DNA of 64,000 nucleotides from Kastovskya adunca ATA6-11-RM4 (GTDB taxonomy: Bacteria; Cyanobacteriota; Cyanobacteriia; Cyanobacteriales; Coleofasciculaceae), in NCBI GenBank assembly GCA_019359445.1, contig JAHHHJ010000011.1, positions 1 through 64,000 on the forward strand, read 5' to 3'. The notes under the pieces were generated by a model, which was not told the origin of the DNA, did not search any database, and saw nothing but the letters and a program-made list of their open reading frames with translations. The translations under genes and the position numbers were made by a program. Below, piece by piece: positions 8,232 through 16,887 of this stretch; position 1 is the stretch's first letter, and every line of letters begins with the position of its first letter.

Positions 8232-9443
8232 TTAAGAGTTAGTTGCTAGGCTTTGCACAAAATCAAAGAGATGATGAGCAAGCTGTAATTTACTACCAAG
8301 GGCAATAGGCTGTTGGCGTCCTTGGTTGTCGATCAAGATGGCTTGGTTCGTACTGCTGCCAAAACCAGCATTGGGTTGATCAATGGGGTTGGCAGCGATC
8401 GCATCTAGTTTCTTGGCTTGCAACTTCTGCAACGCTGGCGTCACAATATCCCCAGTTTGTGCGGCAAAGCCAATTAATTGCTGATGGGGTTGCTTCCGAC
8501 GCCCCAGTTCCGCAACAATATCTGTTACAAATTCCAGCTTTAAAGCAGATGGTAGGGACGACTTTGGTAACTTCTCTGTAGCAAACTCGGCTGGTTTCAC
8601 ATCTGCCACGGCTGCTGACATGACTGTAATATCAGCATCGGGGAAACATTCAAACATTGCCTGCTGCATCTCGGCAGCACTCACCACGGCAATTGCCCGT
8701 ATCCCGCTCGGTGCTTCCCAGCTTACTGGGGCATGAACTAGGGTGACATTTGCTCCTCGATGAACTGCCGCTTGTGCCAATGCCAGACCCATCTTACCCG
8801 TGGAAGGATTGCCAATAAAGCGCACCGGATCGAGATATTCCCGCGTTCCTCCAGCACTAATCAATACATGCTTACCCAGTAAGTCCCGCTTTCCGGCGGT
8901 ATGCAACAAAGACTCAATATTGGTGAGAATTAAGGGCGGTTCTGCCATGCGTCCTGTTCCAACGCGATCGCAAGCGAGTAAACCCACCGCTGGGTCAACT
9001 CCTTGATACCGCTGATCTTGCAACACCTGCTGCCAATTGCGCTGCACCGCCACTTGTTCCCACATATCAGTGTTCATCGCTGGGGCTAACAACACCGGAC
9101 AGCGAGACGCCAGCACCGTATTGGTTAGCAAATTGTCTGCCAACCCATAAGTCAACTTGCCTAATGTATTCGCCGTCAGAGGCGCAATTAGAAAAACTTC
9201 CGCCCATTCTCCCAATTCAATATGTAGAGGACGTTGATAGAGGGGTTTCCAGAAGCTTTGATCGGTATAAGCCGGATGGCGTGCTAGGGTCGTTACCGTC
9301 AGCGGCGTGATAAACTCCTGTGCTGCCTGGGTTAGAATTACCCTGACTTCTGCCCCAGCTTTAAATAAAGCCGATATAACCTCGCAAACCTTATAAGCAG
9401 CAATTCCGCCACCGATACCAATTAAAATTCTCCGATTTTTCAT
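8232..9443 (-). CDS. coaBC: bifunctional phosphopantothenoylcysteine decarboxylase / phosphopantothenate-cysteine ligase
   Basis: The 403-residue protein carries out two steps of coenzyme A synthesis: joining cysteine to 4'-phosphopantothenate, then decarboxylation. The N-terminal flavoprotein CoaC domain (about 1-185) has [14 protein letters not shown], the active-site region [25 protein letters not shown], and the substrate clamp [10 protein letters not shown]; the catalytic Cys is in [12 protein letters not shown]. The CoaB ligase domain (about 190-400) has [25 protein letters not shown], a Rossmann-like nucleotide site, and [10 protein letters not shown]. Length and order match bacterial CoaBC/Dfp. 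Confidence 0.96.
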   Translation of the reverse strand: MKNRRILIGIGGGIAAYKVCEVISALFKAGAEVRVILTQAAQEFITPLTVTTLARHPAYTDQSFWKPLYQRPLHIELGEWAEVFLIAPLTANTLGKLTYGLADNLLTNTVLASRCPVLLAPAMNTDMWEQVAVQRNWQQVLQDQRYQGVDPAVGLLACDRVGTGRMAEPPLILTNIESLLHTAGKRDLLGKHVLISAGGTREYLDPVRFIGNPSTGKMGLALAQAAVHRGANVTLVHAPVSWEAPSGIRAIAVVSAAEMQQAMFECFPDADITVMSAAVADVKPAEFATEKLPKSSLPSALKLEFVTDIVAELGRRKQPHQQLIGFAAQTGDIVTPALQKLQAKKLDAIAANPIDQPNAGFGSSTNQAILIDNQGRQQPIALGSKLQLAHHLFDFVQSLATNS

Positions 9444-9531
9444 CTGATTTTTTTGAGATCGCTAAGTGTGCCTTTATACCTTGACAATTCTCTTTTCTAG
9501 CCTGGTATATCAAAGCAACAAAAAACTCGCC

Positions 9532-9554
9532 CTAACCATTAAGGAGCGAGTTTT
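9532..9554 (-). terminator. rho-independent terminator of the DUF2555 gene
   Basis: On the minus strand AAAACTCGC pairs with GCGAGTTTT, and the downstream arm runs directly into TTTTTTG. It lies 64 nt beyond the stop of the gene ending at 9618 and before the start of coaBC, so it separates the two units. Confidence 0.75.
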
Positions 9555-9617
9555 AAACAAGTATTTGCTCTCTACTTTGGGATTGAAAACCCCTATGGCG
9601 AAGCTCAACACATTCTC

Positions 9618-9830
9618 TCAAGCTTCGTCATACGGTACCAAATCCAATATATAAAGGTAAGGTATCACTAATGCTGGACGCTGGAACGCCAGTGCGCGGA
9701 GCAAATGCCAGTCATTTAGACCTTCAAAGGCATTGGTGTAATCATCTTGCTCTAGACGGGTTGCTAGGTTTGCCACGTCTTCTGCGGTGAAAGCAGACAA
9801 GTCTCGTTGCAAAGTAGTTACAGTTGCCAT
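9618..9830 (-). CDS. DUF2555 small cyanobacterial protein
   Basis: The 70-residue acidic protein contains FTAEDVANLATRLEQDDY, FEGLNDWHLLRALAFQRP and VIPYLYILDLVPYDEA, matching my recollection of the DUF2555 family found almost only in cyanobacteria. No signal or membrane segment is seen, so it is probably cytosolic. The function is unknown. The ATG at 9830 gives the whole conserved region, and a good terminator follows at 9532-9554, so it is likely a single-gene unit. Confidence 0.8.
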   Translation of the reverse strand: MATVTTLQRDLSAFTAEDVANLATRLEQDDYTNAFEGLNDWHLLRALAFQRPALVIPYLYILDLVPYDEA

Positions 9831-10010
9831 CGCTCACGCCTCCCTTAGCTAGCCTTTGGGTTAGTTGCTGTAGCTGATTTACAGCACCTAATATAATAGC
9901 GCTATTTCTCAGTAGAACTGGGGTGAAATGGAAGTAAGTATTAAATGTTCACAGCCGAGAGGGAGAACGTTAAAGACAGGATATTACAGGATGAAAAAGG
10001 AATTTACCAA

Positions 10011-10631
10011 TCAGCTCTGAACAAAGCTGCCATCTTTGACAATGATATGGCGATCGCGATCAAAGATAATTTGCCCCTCATTCTTGAGCTTGCTGAGAAG
10101 CCGCGTTACTGTCACCCGTGTCGTACCAATCGCATTTGCCAGATTCTGGTGTGTCAGTCGAATATCTAGCCGCGTTCCTTCAGTGACAGGTTGACCAATT
10201 TCTTTTTTCATTAGTAGCAGCAACTGTTGCAAACGGTCTTCCACCCGTCGCTGTCCAGAAATTGACAGCAGTGCTTCAGTTTGTCGCATCCGGCGCACCA
10301 ACTGCGGCAAGATAATCTCAGCCAAACGTGGAGAAGTCTCAATTTCTGCCAAAGAAAACCACGTCAAATTGACATCGGTTAACGCTGTTGCTTGATAAGT
10401 CTGCAGTAGCGTAAACCAGAGACCAAAAAATCCCGAAGGCTCTGCCCAACCGAGCCAAGCTTCATCTCCATTGGGATGAAGGGTACCGAGCTGTACTATA
10501 CCCTGACAAACTTGCCAGACACCCTGCGATACTAAAGGAATCACTTCTCCTTTGCCATAAAAGTGCAGTCGGCGTCCTTCTCGGAGTTCGTACGGGTTAA
10601 TTTCGAGGATAGGGTTAGAAAGTGGCGGCAT
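10011..10631 (-). CDS. Crp/Fnr-family transcription regulator
   Basis: From the ATG at 10631 (GGAAGAG nine bases upstream) the 206-residue protein has an N-terminal cyclic-nucleotide-type beta-barrel (FYGKGEVIPLVSQGVWQVCQGIVQL, PSGFFGLWFTLLQT), a long dimerisation helix and a C-terminal winged helix (LTHQNLANAIGTTRVTVTRLLSKLKNEG), the Crp DNA-recognition helix. The barrel lacks the RxS phosphate cassette of true cAMP receptors and the Cys cluster of Fnr, so the ligand is unknown. It is not NtcA, whose barrel sequence differs. An upstream TTG at 10682 is possible. A 14-bp palindrome lies about 100 bases upstream. Confidence 0.88.
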   Translation of the reverse strand: MPPLSNPILEINPYELREGRRLHFYGKGEVIPLVSQGVWQVCQGIVQLGTLHPNGDEAWLGWAEPSGFFGLWFTLLQTYQATALTDVNLTWFSLAEIETSPRLAEIILPQLVRRMRQTEALLSISGQRRVEDRLQQLLLLMKKEIGQPVTEGTRLDIRLTHQNLANAIGTTRVTVTRLLSKLKNEGQIIFDRDRHIIVKDGSFVQS

Positions 10632-10727
10632 AGGAGACAACTCTTCCAATTGGAAAGCACAGGTTAAATCGTGCTCCCTCAATCTACGTTACTAAGGTAA
10701 AGATTAAGTAATCCTCAGATTAAGTCA

Positions 10728-10741
10728 TTACTTATTAGTAA
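10728..10741. promoter_or_regulatory. palindrome upstream of the Crp/Fnr gene
   Basis: TTACT-TATT-AGTAA is a 5-4-5 inverted repeat in the upstream region of the regulator gene that starts at 10631. Its dyad size suits a dimeric winged-helix protein, so autoregulation is possible. It is not the GTGA-N6-TCAC site of E. coli Crp nor the GTA-N8-TAC site of NtcA. Confidence 0.35.
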
Positions 10742-11247
10742 CGGAATAAAAAAAGCAGGTTTGCTTAACAATAAAAATTATCAGCAATTTTACTTTTCAT
10801 GTTTTCCTTGCTTTTTTAGGGCTTTTATAGTTGGTTTGAGCAGCGTTACGTGCAAATCCTCGCGGGTTTTCGGATTTAAGTACCTTAATAGCGAGATAGC
10901 CCCAGTCTCCAAAAGTTTTGGGGTTGGTTATTGCGGTATTTTTCATTACTTGTAAATGCAACTAGCAGCAGTTAGTATCCCTGGATGTGCAATTTTTTAC
11001 CGAGGAGTTTCTAAGGTATAAAATAATACTACATTCATGCTGAGGGATCTGTGGGGCTTACGGTGAGCTGCATCAAGGCTGAGCATTAGCAATCCGCCAA
11101 AAGTGGTAGAGGCGAAAAATTCCCCCACCCTACCTCACCCACTTAGTACGGCTAAAAACCCATTTTTCGGCTGGCAATCTGAAACAGTAGTAAAAATACT
11201 GATTTTGCCTTGCCTGGTTGGACAAACACAGATTATCTTTAAAATAC

Positions 11248-11300
11248 AAGCTTGTAACCGTGGCTTTTAATTGTTAAAAACCGATCGGGGTAACAAGCTT
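11248..11300. repeat. stem-loop with AAGCTTGT arms
   Basis: AAGCTTGTAACC (11248-11259) pairs with GGTAACAAGCTT (11289-11300) over 12 bp with one mismatch, closing a 29-nt loop. A third AAGCTTGTTA word follows at 11369. It is not followed by a T-run. It may be part of an RNA or a decayed element. Confidence 0.45.
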
Positions 11301-11443
11301 CACTTAGTTAAGATGTATTAGACAGCACGCACTGAGGAATGGCTGCTAGCCTCAATGCTTTTTGTTAAAGCTTGTTAGTTTCTCCGTGCTAGCCTAACAT
11401 CAATATTTGTTCACGAGACAGAACTCAATCTTTATCCACCTGT

Positions 11444-11560
11444 ATGAGGCCGAGCCAAGACTTCGGAACAGCAGCAGAATCTGCCAGCGCAGCAAGTACG
11501 AGAGATTTTTCCAGCTTGATGCCTAGACCTGGCTGGAGTTTGTATTCTGCTGGTGATTAA
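11444..11560 (+). CDS. possible 38-residue small protein
   Basis: ATG at 11444 opens 38 codons ending at TAA 11558-11560. The peptide starts MRPSQDFGTAAESASAAS and ends SSLMPRPGWSLYSAGD. The GWSLYSAGD end and the even composition look more protein-like than the surrounding frames, and the preceding in-frame stop is at 11390, so ATG is the first start. There is no clear Shine-Dalgarno sequence and I do not recognise a family. Chance is a real alternative. Confidence 0.3.
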   Translation: MRPSQDFGTAAESASAASTRDFSSLMPRPGWSLYSAGD

Positions 11561-12181
11561 AGAGCCTAAGTAGTGGTCGTAGCACCAAAAGTAGGCAGAT
11601 AAAAGTCATCCGTCTCGAGAATTTACCGATTTTGTTTTATTCAAACAACGCAGTACTAGGGAGGTGACATTAGCTGAGTCGCTCCTAAGCGGCATCAAAG
11701 TTTCCTAATGCCAAGAACCAACAGCAACTTCAAGGCTGAGTAAGGGCTACTGTGGCAATCTTTGGTGATTAATCTCTAATCAAACGCAGACGCAAACAGC
11801 GTCTAATGGTGCGTTTCTAGCCGTTGAGCTTTGATTCGATGCTAGTACCTAGGGATTAGCTTCAGCTAGACAATAACCTACCCAATTACATAGGAGACAC
11901 ACCCTTGGTTGTTGCAATGGTGGAAGGTTAGCGCTTTGCCAAAGCTTTTTCCTTTGGCTTGTAACCAGGGTAAAACTTTTTTCTTTATTGCTTAACCAAG
12001 TTTTGGGGCAATACATTTCAACAGCGATCGCATTAATAGCGATCGCCACTTTCTGTCCCAAGTCTGTATGCATCAAGTCTCCAATTCCCTCAAAAGAATC
12101 CTATAGTCCTGCATAACCGTATTTTCAATGCCCTCGGTCATGTTTGGAACATCCAGAACCTAAAAAAAATCAACAATTTTT

Positions 12182-13177
12182 ATGCATGCCAGTGACCTTT
12201 TAAATGAAGCCGAACTCTTACATCGACATTTGTTAGGAGAACGCAACTTTCGAGGTATAAAACTGATTGAAGCGGACTTAACCGGAGCCAATCTCACTCG
12301 CACTGATTTAAGCTCTGCTTCGTTGCAAGAAGCAAGCTTAGTTGGCGCGAAACTGGTGGGTGCCAAACTTTGCGGCGCAGACTTAAGTACTGCCAACTTA
12401 TCGAGAGCAAAACTTATTGACGCTATGCTCTCACAAGCCACTCTCACAGAGGCAAACCTCCGCAAAGCAGACTTGAGTGGAGCTATCCTCAGCGGAGCCG
12501 TTCTTTCAGGAGCTGATCTCAGTGAAGCTAGCCTGATTGGAACCTGTTTGATTGGTACTTTATTAAAGAAAGCCAAGCTCCGGTTGGCGAACTTGACAGG
12601 AGCCACCTTGAGCCAAGCGATCCTCAGTGAAGCAGATTTGAGGGGAGCAACGCTGAATCGAGCGATTTTGAGTGAGGCAGATTTGAGTGGGGCGAACCTA
12701 AGTGGAGCGAGCCTGATTCGGGCATATTTAAGCCGGGTGGTGCTGAAAAAAGCTAACTTGAGCGAGGCTGACTTGACTGAAGCCTACCTGCGTTCTTGTA
12801 AGCTTAGCCGTGCCAATCTCAGCAGTGCTGACCTACGGGGAGCAGATTTAAGTCAAGCAAATCTCCGAGGCGCTGACCTCAGCAAAGCCGATCTCCAAGG
12901 AGCCAACCTCAGTAAAGCTGACCTCCAAGAGGCTAACTTATCGGGAGCCAATCTAGCAGGAAGCAATCTGCTAGAAGCCAACTTACGTGACGCTAACCTG
13001 TCTCACGCAAACTTGTCGCAAGCTGGCTTACTCTTGGCTTACCTCATCGGCGCAAATTTGAAGGGCGCTAACTTATCAGGAGCTAATTTAATCGGCACTA
13101 ACATCAGTGGCGCTAATTTAAAAAAAGCATGCTTAGAAGGCGCGATCATGCCCAACGGAGTTAAAGGCAAGGATTAG
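12182..13177 (+). CDS. pentapeptide-repeat protein
   Basis: The 331-residue protein is almost entirely pentapeptide repeats of the form A(D/N)LSx, from about residue 25 to 325 (for example GADLSTANLSRAKLIDA and RADLSKADLQ-type runs). Such repeats fold as a right-handed quadrilateral beta-helix. Cyanobacteria carry many of these; known roles elsewhere include DNA mimicry that protects gyrase, but no role can be given here. There is no signal peptide or membrane segment. The repetitive coding sequence also leaves long meaningless frames on the other strand. The tail KGKD is charged. It stands alone between two non-coding stretches. Confidence 0.93.
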   Translation: MHASDLLNEAELLHRHLLGERNFRGIKLIEADLTGANLTRTDLSSASLQEASLVGAKLVGAKLCGADLSTANLSRAKLIDAMLSQATLTEANLRKADLSGAILSGAVLSGADLSEASLIGTCLIGTLLKKAKLRLANLTGATLSQAILSEADLRGATLNRAILSEADLSGANLSGASLIRAYLSRVVLKKANLSEADLTEAYLRSCKLSRANLSSADLRGADLSQANLRGADLSKADLQGANLSKADLQEANLSGANLAGSNLLEANLRDANLSHANLSQAGLLLAYLIGANLKGANLSGANLIGTNISGANLKKACLEGAIMPNGVKGKD

Positions 13178-13221
13178 CGAGTAGGGGCTAATAGCGCTCT
13201 CAGCAGTCCCCTAGGATTGAT

Positions 13222-13285
13222 GGGGTGCAGGGGTGCAGGGGTGCAGGGGTGCAGGGGTGCAGGGGTGCAGGGGTGCAGGGGTGCG
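13222..13285. repeat. 8-bp tandem repeat GGGGTGCA, eight units
   Basis: Seven perfect GGGGTGCA units run from 13222 to 13277, with an eighth altered unit GGGGTGCG at 13278-13285. The following DNA up to 13525 contains the ACTCAGGACTC-type low-complexity repeat seen near 183, then the speD leader. Frames open through the repeat code only for Gln-Gly-Cys-type runs and are not taken as genes. Confidence 0.9.
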
Positions 13286-13525
13286 GCGGAGAAGCAATAA
13301 CCAACCCTATTCATCCTTCATACTTCACCCTAGCCTCCGGCAACGGCTTCGCCGAACATACTTCATACTTCCTTCCCTACTCTCCGACTCAGGACTCGCC
13401 GACTCTGTCTCTTTCTATAAAAAAGCATAAATTTCCCCCAAGAGACGTTTTCCCCTATCAATACAATTTCACTTGTGCTATAAATAAAGTCTTTGAGACA
13501 ACTAGGTCGGAGTAAATCAGGCAGA

Positions 13526-13924
13526 ATGAAACAAGTGGGAACTCATCTGGTCGTTGACGCATGGCAAGCGCCAGCCGATCTCCTCAATGATCCTGAGGGA
13601 ATTCGCCGTGCCTTAATTGATGCGATTGCAGCTGGAGAAGCAACCCTGATTGATTTGTGTGTACACCAGTTTAGTCCCCACGGCGTGACGGCGACTGCCA
13701 CCTTGGCAGAGTCCCATATCGCCATCCATACCTGGCCTGAACATGGGTATTTTGCGGCAGATCTATTCTTTTGTGGTCAAGGCAAGCCAGTAGAAGCGAT
13801 GAAGCTCTTGAAAACGGCGCTTCAAGCCAAGCAAGTACGGATGAGAGAAATCCCCCGTGGCTTTGACAATACGGCAGAAGTGAACGAGCTACTAGAAGAG
13901 CCAGTCTACGAAACTATTGTTTGA
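13526..13924 (+). CDS. speD: S-adenosylmethionine decarboxylase proenzyme
   Basis: SpeD supplies decarboxylated AdoMet, the aminopropyl donor for spermidine synthesis. It is made as a proenzyme that cuts itself and turns a Ser into the pyruvoyl cofactor. From the ATG at 13526 the product is 132 residues, the short prokaryotic class: MKQVGTHLVVDAW, then AESHIAIHTWPEHGYFAADLFFCG. Cleavage is expected between Glu62 and Ser63; the conserved His and Cys of the processing site are present (His68 and the Cys of FFCG). The upstream in-frame start at 13493 is less likely. A terminator follows at 13958-13985. Confidence 0.94.
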   Translation: MKQVGTHLVVDAWQAPADLLNDPEGIRRALIDAIAAGEATLIDLCVHQFSPHGVTATATLAESHIAIHTWPEHGYFAADLFFCGQGKPVEAMKLLKTALQAKQVRMREIPRGFDNTAEVNELLEEPVYETIV

Positions 13925-13957
13925 TCGGCTTTTAACAACTAAATAGGTTAGGTCTGT

Positions 13958-13990
13958 AGGGCAAGGAAAATCAAAACCTTGCCCTTTGTT
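13958..13990 (+). terminator. rho-independent terminator after speD
   Basis: AGGGCAAGG (13958-13966) and CCTTGCCCT (13977-13985) form a 9-bp stem with a 10-base A-rich loop, followed by TTGTTATTTGTT. It begins 34 bases after the speD stop. Confidence 0.8.
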
Positions 13991-14081
13991 ATTTGTTAGT
14001 TATAAATATGTTGCCATAGGATCGAATTACTGCGGCGCTGGATCACGTTCTATACATTTGTAGAGCTTGGAGGTGAGGAGC

Positions 14082-14402
14082 GTGTTAGAAGTAATTTTAA
14101 TTTTTATATTGGGTCTGATACCTCCTGTGCTTTCTCTATGGGGAATGCACAGAGCAAAAACGCGATCGCAAGCCAGACTGAGAGCCGCCACGCGAGCTGC
14201 AAGCGTATCACCAGGGTTATCAACAGCAGCAACGTTTCCCAGAAACCAAGTCCCACCAGACCGCTACTATCTTGATGGGGTGGGGTATCTCGTTGGTGAC
14301 ATTACCTGCCGATACAACGCTCGCTCACCGGACATCCGCTGCGCGGTTAACCCAAGTGGCCCTTGCGAAGAGTGCCACCACTATGAGCCGAAGGATTTTT
14401 AG
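14082..14402 (+). CDS. DUF6464-type protein with N-terminal membrane helix
   Basis: From the GTG at 14082 (preceded by GAGGAG) the 106-residue protein starts with a membrane helix, LEVILIFILGLIPPVLSLWG, then a basic linker. The C-terminal half DGVGYLVGDITCRYNARSPDIRCAVNPSGPCEECHHYEP carries four spaced Cys, the pattern of a cyanobacterial family I recall as DUF6464, probably a small metal-binding or disulphide-bonded domain. The function is unknown. A TTG at 14067 would add five residues. Confidence 0.75.
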   Translation: MLEVILIFILGLIPPVLSLWGMHRAKTRSQARLRAATRAASVSPGLSTAATFPRNQVPPDRYYLDGVGYLVGDITCRYNARSPDIRCAVNPSGPCEECHHYEPKDF

Positions 14403-14536
14403 GTTTTTAGTGCTGTTTGATAGTAAAAAATGCCGCGCATCTTTGACAACACTGTTAGGCAAGAGAAGAGCCGATTCTGCCTTACTCTATTTATCTAAAA
14501 ATCGCCTACTATCTATCTCATGAAGTAAGAGCAGGG

Positions 14537-14905
14537 TTGTCCGCGCATCACATCCCCCGCGATGTTAAGAGTCAATTGTTTGACTTCCAAAAAGCCACTG
14601 TTCAGATTGCTGCTAAACCTTTAAAAAGAAAAACCGCGACGGCTACAAACTTTCTTTAACCAACGACTTGCTGCTAAAAGAACTAGGCAAAGCCCTCATC
14701 CGCACAGGCAACTTAGCCAGCCAAATCGACACATTTAACAATATTTATAACTACTGCAAAAATTATTGGTTTTGATGGGACTAGGAGTAGCAACCGCAGC
14801 GAACTATACCTTAAATCTCAACTTAGCCGCTCAAGAAAGCAGGCTGAACTCATAGCCTCCCAACCTAATAAAATGCCGAAATCAAGTAAATACAATCCCA
14901 ATTAG
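14537..14905 (+). pseudogene. decayed gene, frameshifted in several places
   Basis: Protein-like segments continue one another across frames. Frame A (14537 on) reads LSAHHIPRDVKSQLFDFQKA; frame B (14632-14775) reads NRDGYKLSLTNDLLLKELGK and on to a TGA; overlapping it, ATG 14775 starts MGLGVATAANYTLNLNLAAQ; then another shift gives QAELIASQ-type coding. No single frame is intact. This fits the remains of one gene, probably with a membrane or coiled-coil part, whose family I do not recognise. 14403-14536 holds nothing recognisable. Confidence 0.45.
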
Positions 14906-14990
14906 AACCCGTCACCGGGTAGAAATCTCTTGGGGAGAGTTGCAAATCAGCTTAAGATAATAGGTGAAGGATATTTTAGGGAGATTTTAT

Positions 14991-15191
14991 ATGGCTTCAG
15001 ATAATCAAAAACCACTTCAACTTCAAGCAAGCCACGAGCAGCAAAACTCGGAGTACATAACATTAGACACCCAAGAGCCAGGAGGGCTTCAGGTTTATCA
15101 ATCCCAAATTGCACCTCTACCAGGTCGTAGACCAATCGCGGATAATACCAATCCTGACGAGATGAACGCTCTTATTGGTTATTTAGATTAA
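14991..15191 (+). CDS. small conserved-looking cyanobacterial protein
   Basis: The ATG at 14991, with GGGAG upstream, opens a 66-residue hydrophilic protein: MASDNQKPLQLQASHEQ, YITLDTQEPGGLQVY, QIAPLPGRRPIADNT, ending ALIGYLD. The PLPGRRPI phrase resembles small cyanobacterial proteins with LPGNRPI-type repeats. There is no signal, membrane helix or known catalytic motif. The good ribosome site and even codon use favour a real gene. The function is unknown. Confidence 0.6.
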   Translation: MASDNQKPLQLQASHEQQNSEYITLDTQEPGGLQVYQSQIAPLPGRRPIADNTNPDEMNALIGYLD

Positions 15192-15460
15192 TAAAAGTAG
15201 TTAGCAACTGAGTGTTGATTAATTTTAGGGTGGAAGCCAGCTTTTTCCGCCCTCTTGCCCGTTTATGGTCTCTTAGGCACATCTGACTTCCTCCAGCAGT
15301 AACCTTAGGGTTACCAAGATGAGAACCTAATTCTTCCTTCCAGTTCAACCATTTTTCCGAGTACGTTCTAAGCTAGATCCCATAGTCGGAAATTTTTCAG
15401 CAAGCTTTTTGACTTGTTTGCACCACCACCAGTCGCTCTGTAGCTACGAAGAGTGAATTG

Positions 15461-16051
15461 ATGATCTATACCACTGAACAACTGATTCAGATTCTTGAGC
15501 AGGAACTCCGAGCAAATTGGAAAGGAGAACGGATTCTGCTCTCATCGGAAAACCGCATCAATGATTCAGTACTTGCTAAAGCTTTAGGACAAAGCAGGCT
15601 CAGTAAGGTCTTTGCCTACCAAGACTTTCGGGAGCAAATTCATCAATATCAGCAACAGCATCAGGTTTCTGGGTTGGTGTGGCGCGAATGCACGTTTAAT
15701 GAATTTAGCGTCCGCTTTCCGGAACTGCATAATCAGTTGATTGCGATTGAGAGGGATAAGGAAATCCTCTTTGCCTCTAAAGCGGCAGTTTTAGACTTCT
15801 GGCGTCAAGCAACGGAGGATATGACCTACTGGTTAGCTGGTTACGATCCCCAACGAACAACGCCTGAGTATGTTGAGGAGTTGGTGCAACAAGCCGAATG
15901 GACTGAACTTGATGCCGCGCGGACAGAGCTTTATCTGGGTTTGTGTTGGGGTAACCCTAAAGAGTGTCACTATCAGTGGGCGCGACCAACTTCTGGGTGC
16001 GAACGGATTATTGCGGCGGCAACTGAACCCAGCTCGATCAGGGTATATTGA
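15461..16051 (+). CDS. unknown protein encoded just upstream of ccmK3-ccmK4
   Basis: The 196-residue soluble protein starts at ATG 15461 (a TTG immediately precedes it). It reads MIYTTEQLIQILEQELRANW, then RILLSSENRINDSVLAKALG, FAYQDFREQIHQYQQQHQV and VSGLVWRECTFNEFSVRFPEL, and ends with a Trp/Glu-rich helical part followed by a less regular tail. I do not recognise a domain. It ends 37 nt before ccmK3 and could be in the same transcript. The last 20 or so residues look atypical and might reflect a frameshift near 15990. Confidence 0.7.
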   Translation: MIYTTEQLIQILEQELRANWKGERILLSSENRINDSVLAKALGQSRLSKVFAYQDFREQIHQYQQQHQVSGLVWRECTFNEFSVRFPELHNQLIAIERDKEILFASKAAVLDFWRQATEDMTYWLAGYDPQRTTPEYVEELVQQAEWTELDAARTELYLGLCWGNPKECHYQWARPTSGCERIIAAATEPSSIRVY

Positions 16052-16088
16052 TGAAATTAAGCTTTTTGGTAATTTCTGGAGATGAGCA

Positions 16089-16394
16089 ATGCCAGCGGCA
16101 GTCGGTGTAATTGAGACATTGGGATTTCCTTCAATACTTGCAGCGGCAGATGCAATGGTGAAAGCGGGTCGCGTTACCTTGGTTTCCTTTGATAAGGCAG
16201 AAAGAGGCAACTTTTTTGTTGCGATTCGGGGCCCGGTGGGGGAAGTGAATCAGGCGCTAACGGCAGGAATTGAGGCAGCCCAAAAAGTTTATGGCGGTCA
16301 AGTGATGCTCCACTACATCATTCCCAATCCTCCAGAAAATATTGAATCAGTCTTACCAATTGCATATACCGAAAAGGTAGAGCGGTTCCGCTAG
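16089..16394 (+). CDS. ccmK3: carboxysome shell protein CcmK3
   Basis: This 101-residue single-domain BMC-H protein forms hexamer tiles of the beta-carboxysome shell, which encloses Rubisco and carbonic anhydrase. The BMC core is plain: [29 protein letters not shown] and IESVLPIAYTEKVERFR. The segment SFDKAERGNFFVAIRGPVGEVN, in place of the usual pore loop, identifies the CcmK3 type, which cannot form its own hexamers in studied species but assembles with CcmK4. It is followed 110 nt later by ccmK4. The pair lies away from a main ccmK2-L-M-N cluster, which is not in the window. Confidence 0.93.
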   Translation: MPAAVGVIETLGFPSILAAADAMVKAGRVTLVSFDKAERGNFFVAIRGPVGEVNQALTAGIEAAQKVYGGQVMLHYIIPNPPENIESVLPIAYTEKVERFR

Positions 16395-16504
16395 CCGCCA
16401 CAGGAATACTACGTTAGAGGCATCACTATCACCCCAATCAGGGGCGAAGCCTCGTACAATAAACTCTGAGTTGACTAAAGCTTATTAGATTTAGGAGAGC
16501 GGCG

Positions 16505-16864
16505 ATGCCAATGGCGGTAGGGTCGATAGAGACAAAGGGTTTTCCTGCTGTACTTGCAGTGGCAGATGCAATGGTCAAGGCGGGTCGCGTCACGCTAGTG
16601 GGTTATATCCGCGTGGGTAGTGCTCGCTTTACCGTCACTATTCGGGGAGATATCTCGGAGGTAAAAGCGTCGATTGAAGCAGGAATTGCTGCGGTAGAGC
16701 ATGTTTATGGTGGAGCGTTGGAATCTTGGGTGATTATTCCTCGTCCCCATGAGAATGTGGAATGCGTTTTGCCGATTGGCTTTACTGAAGCCGTGGAGCA
16801 CTTCCGGGAGGCTGTGGAACAGCCGCGCCGAATAGGTGGTCAATCAAATGTCGTACTGGATTAG
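16505..16864 (+). CDS. ccmK4: carboxysome shell protein CcmK4
   Basis: The 119-residue BMC-H protein has [51 protein letters not shown] and [17 protein letters not shown], the CcmK4 signature. The pore-side loop carries the R-V-G-S-A-R motif. CcmK4 joins CcmK3 in mixed hexamers or forms homohexamers that tune shell permeability. GGAGAGC lies just before the ATG. The C-terminal extension [15 protein letters not shown] is basic and Gly-rich and may be flexible. A MITE-like element begins 23 nt downstream. Confidence 0.94.
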   Translation: MPMAVGSIETKGFPAVLAVADAMVKAGRVTLVGYIRVGSARFTVTIRGDISEVKASIEAGIAAVEHVYGGALESWVIIPRPHENVECVLPIGFTEAVEHFREAVEQPRRIGGQSNVVLD

Positions 16865-16887
16865 TGAATTGTAAGCTGGGTAATGCC

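Larger units (their letters stand above)
10742..12181. other. 1.4-kb stretch without a convincing protein gene
   Basis: No frame longer than about 75 codons is open on either strand, and the longest (minus, 11849-12076) has no family features. It holds a hairpin at 11248-11300, a possible 38-codon ORF at 11444-11560, and two close HIP1-type GCGATCGC sites near 12024 and 12041. I saw no tRNA, tmRNA, RNase P or 6S RNA signature. A non-coding RNA or a long decayed gene is possible. Confidence 0.5.

Noticed and set aside
10011-10631. Identification of the Crp/Fnr protein as NtcA
   Set aside because: The C-terminal helix is similar, but the effector domain does not match the NtcA sequence.
11708-11743. 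Short peptide MPRTNSNFKAE, similar to the first residues of Ycf3
   Set aside because: Only about eight residues agree and the next codon is a stop, so chance is the simpler explanation.
11849-12076. Minus-strand frame of 75 codons in the long spacer
   Set aside because: It contains two HIP1 sites, has low-quality composition and no recognisable motif or ribosome site.
12160-12606. Minus-strand frame of 148 codons inside the pentapeptide gene
   Set aside because: It is the mirror of the A(D/N)LSx repeats and carries the same 5-residue period; the plus-strand protein explains it.
13222-13285. Possible CRISPR array
   Set aside because: The units are 8-bp tandem repeats without spacers, and no cas gene is present.
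13225-13515. Plus-strand frame through the GGGGTGCA repeats
   Set aside because: Its N-terminus is only the translated 8-bp repeat (QGCRGAGV), and it overlaps the start of speD.
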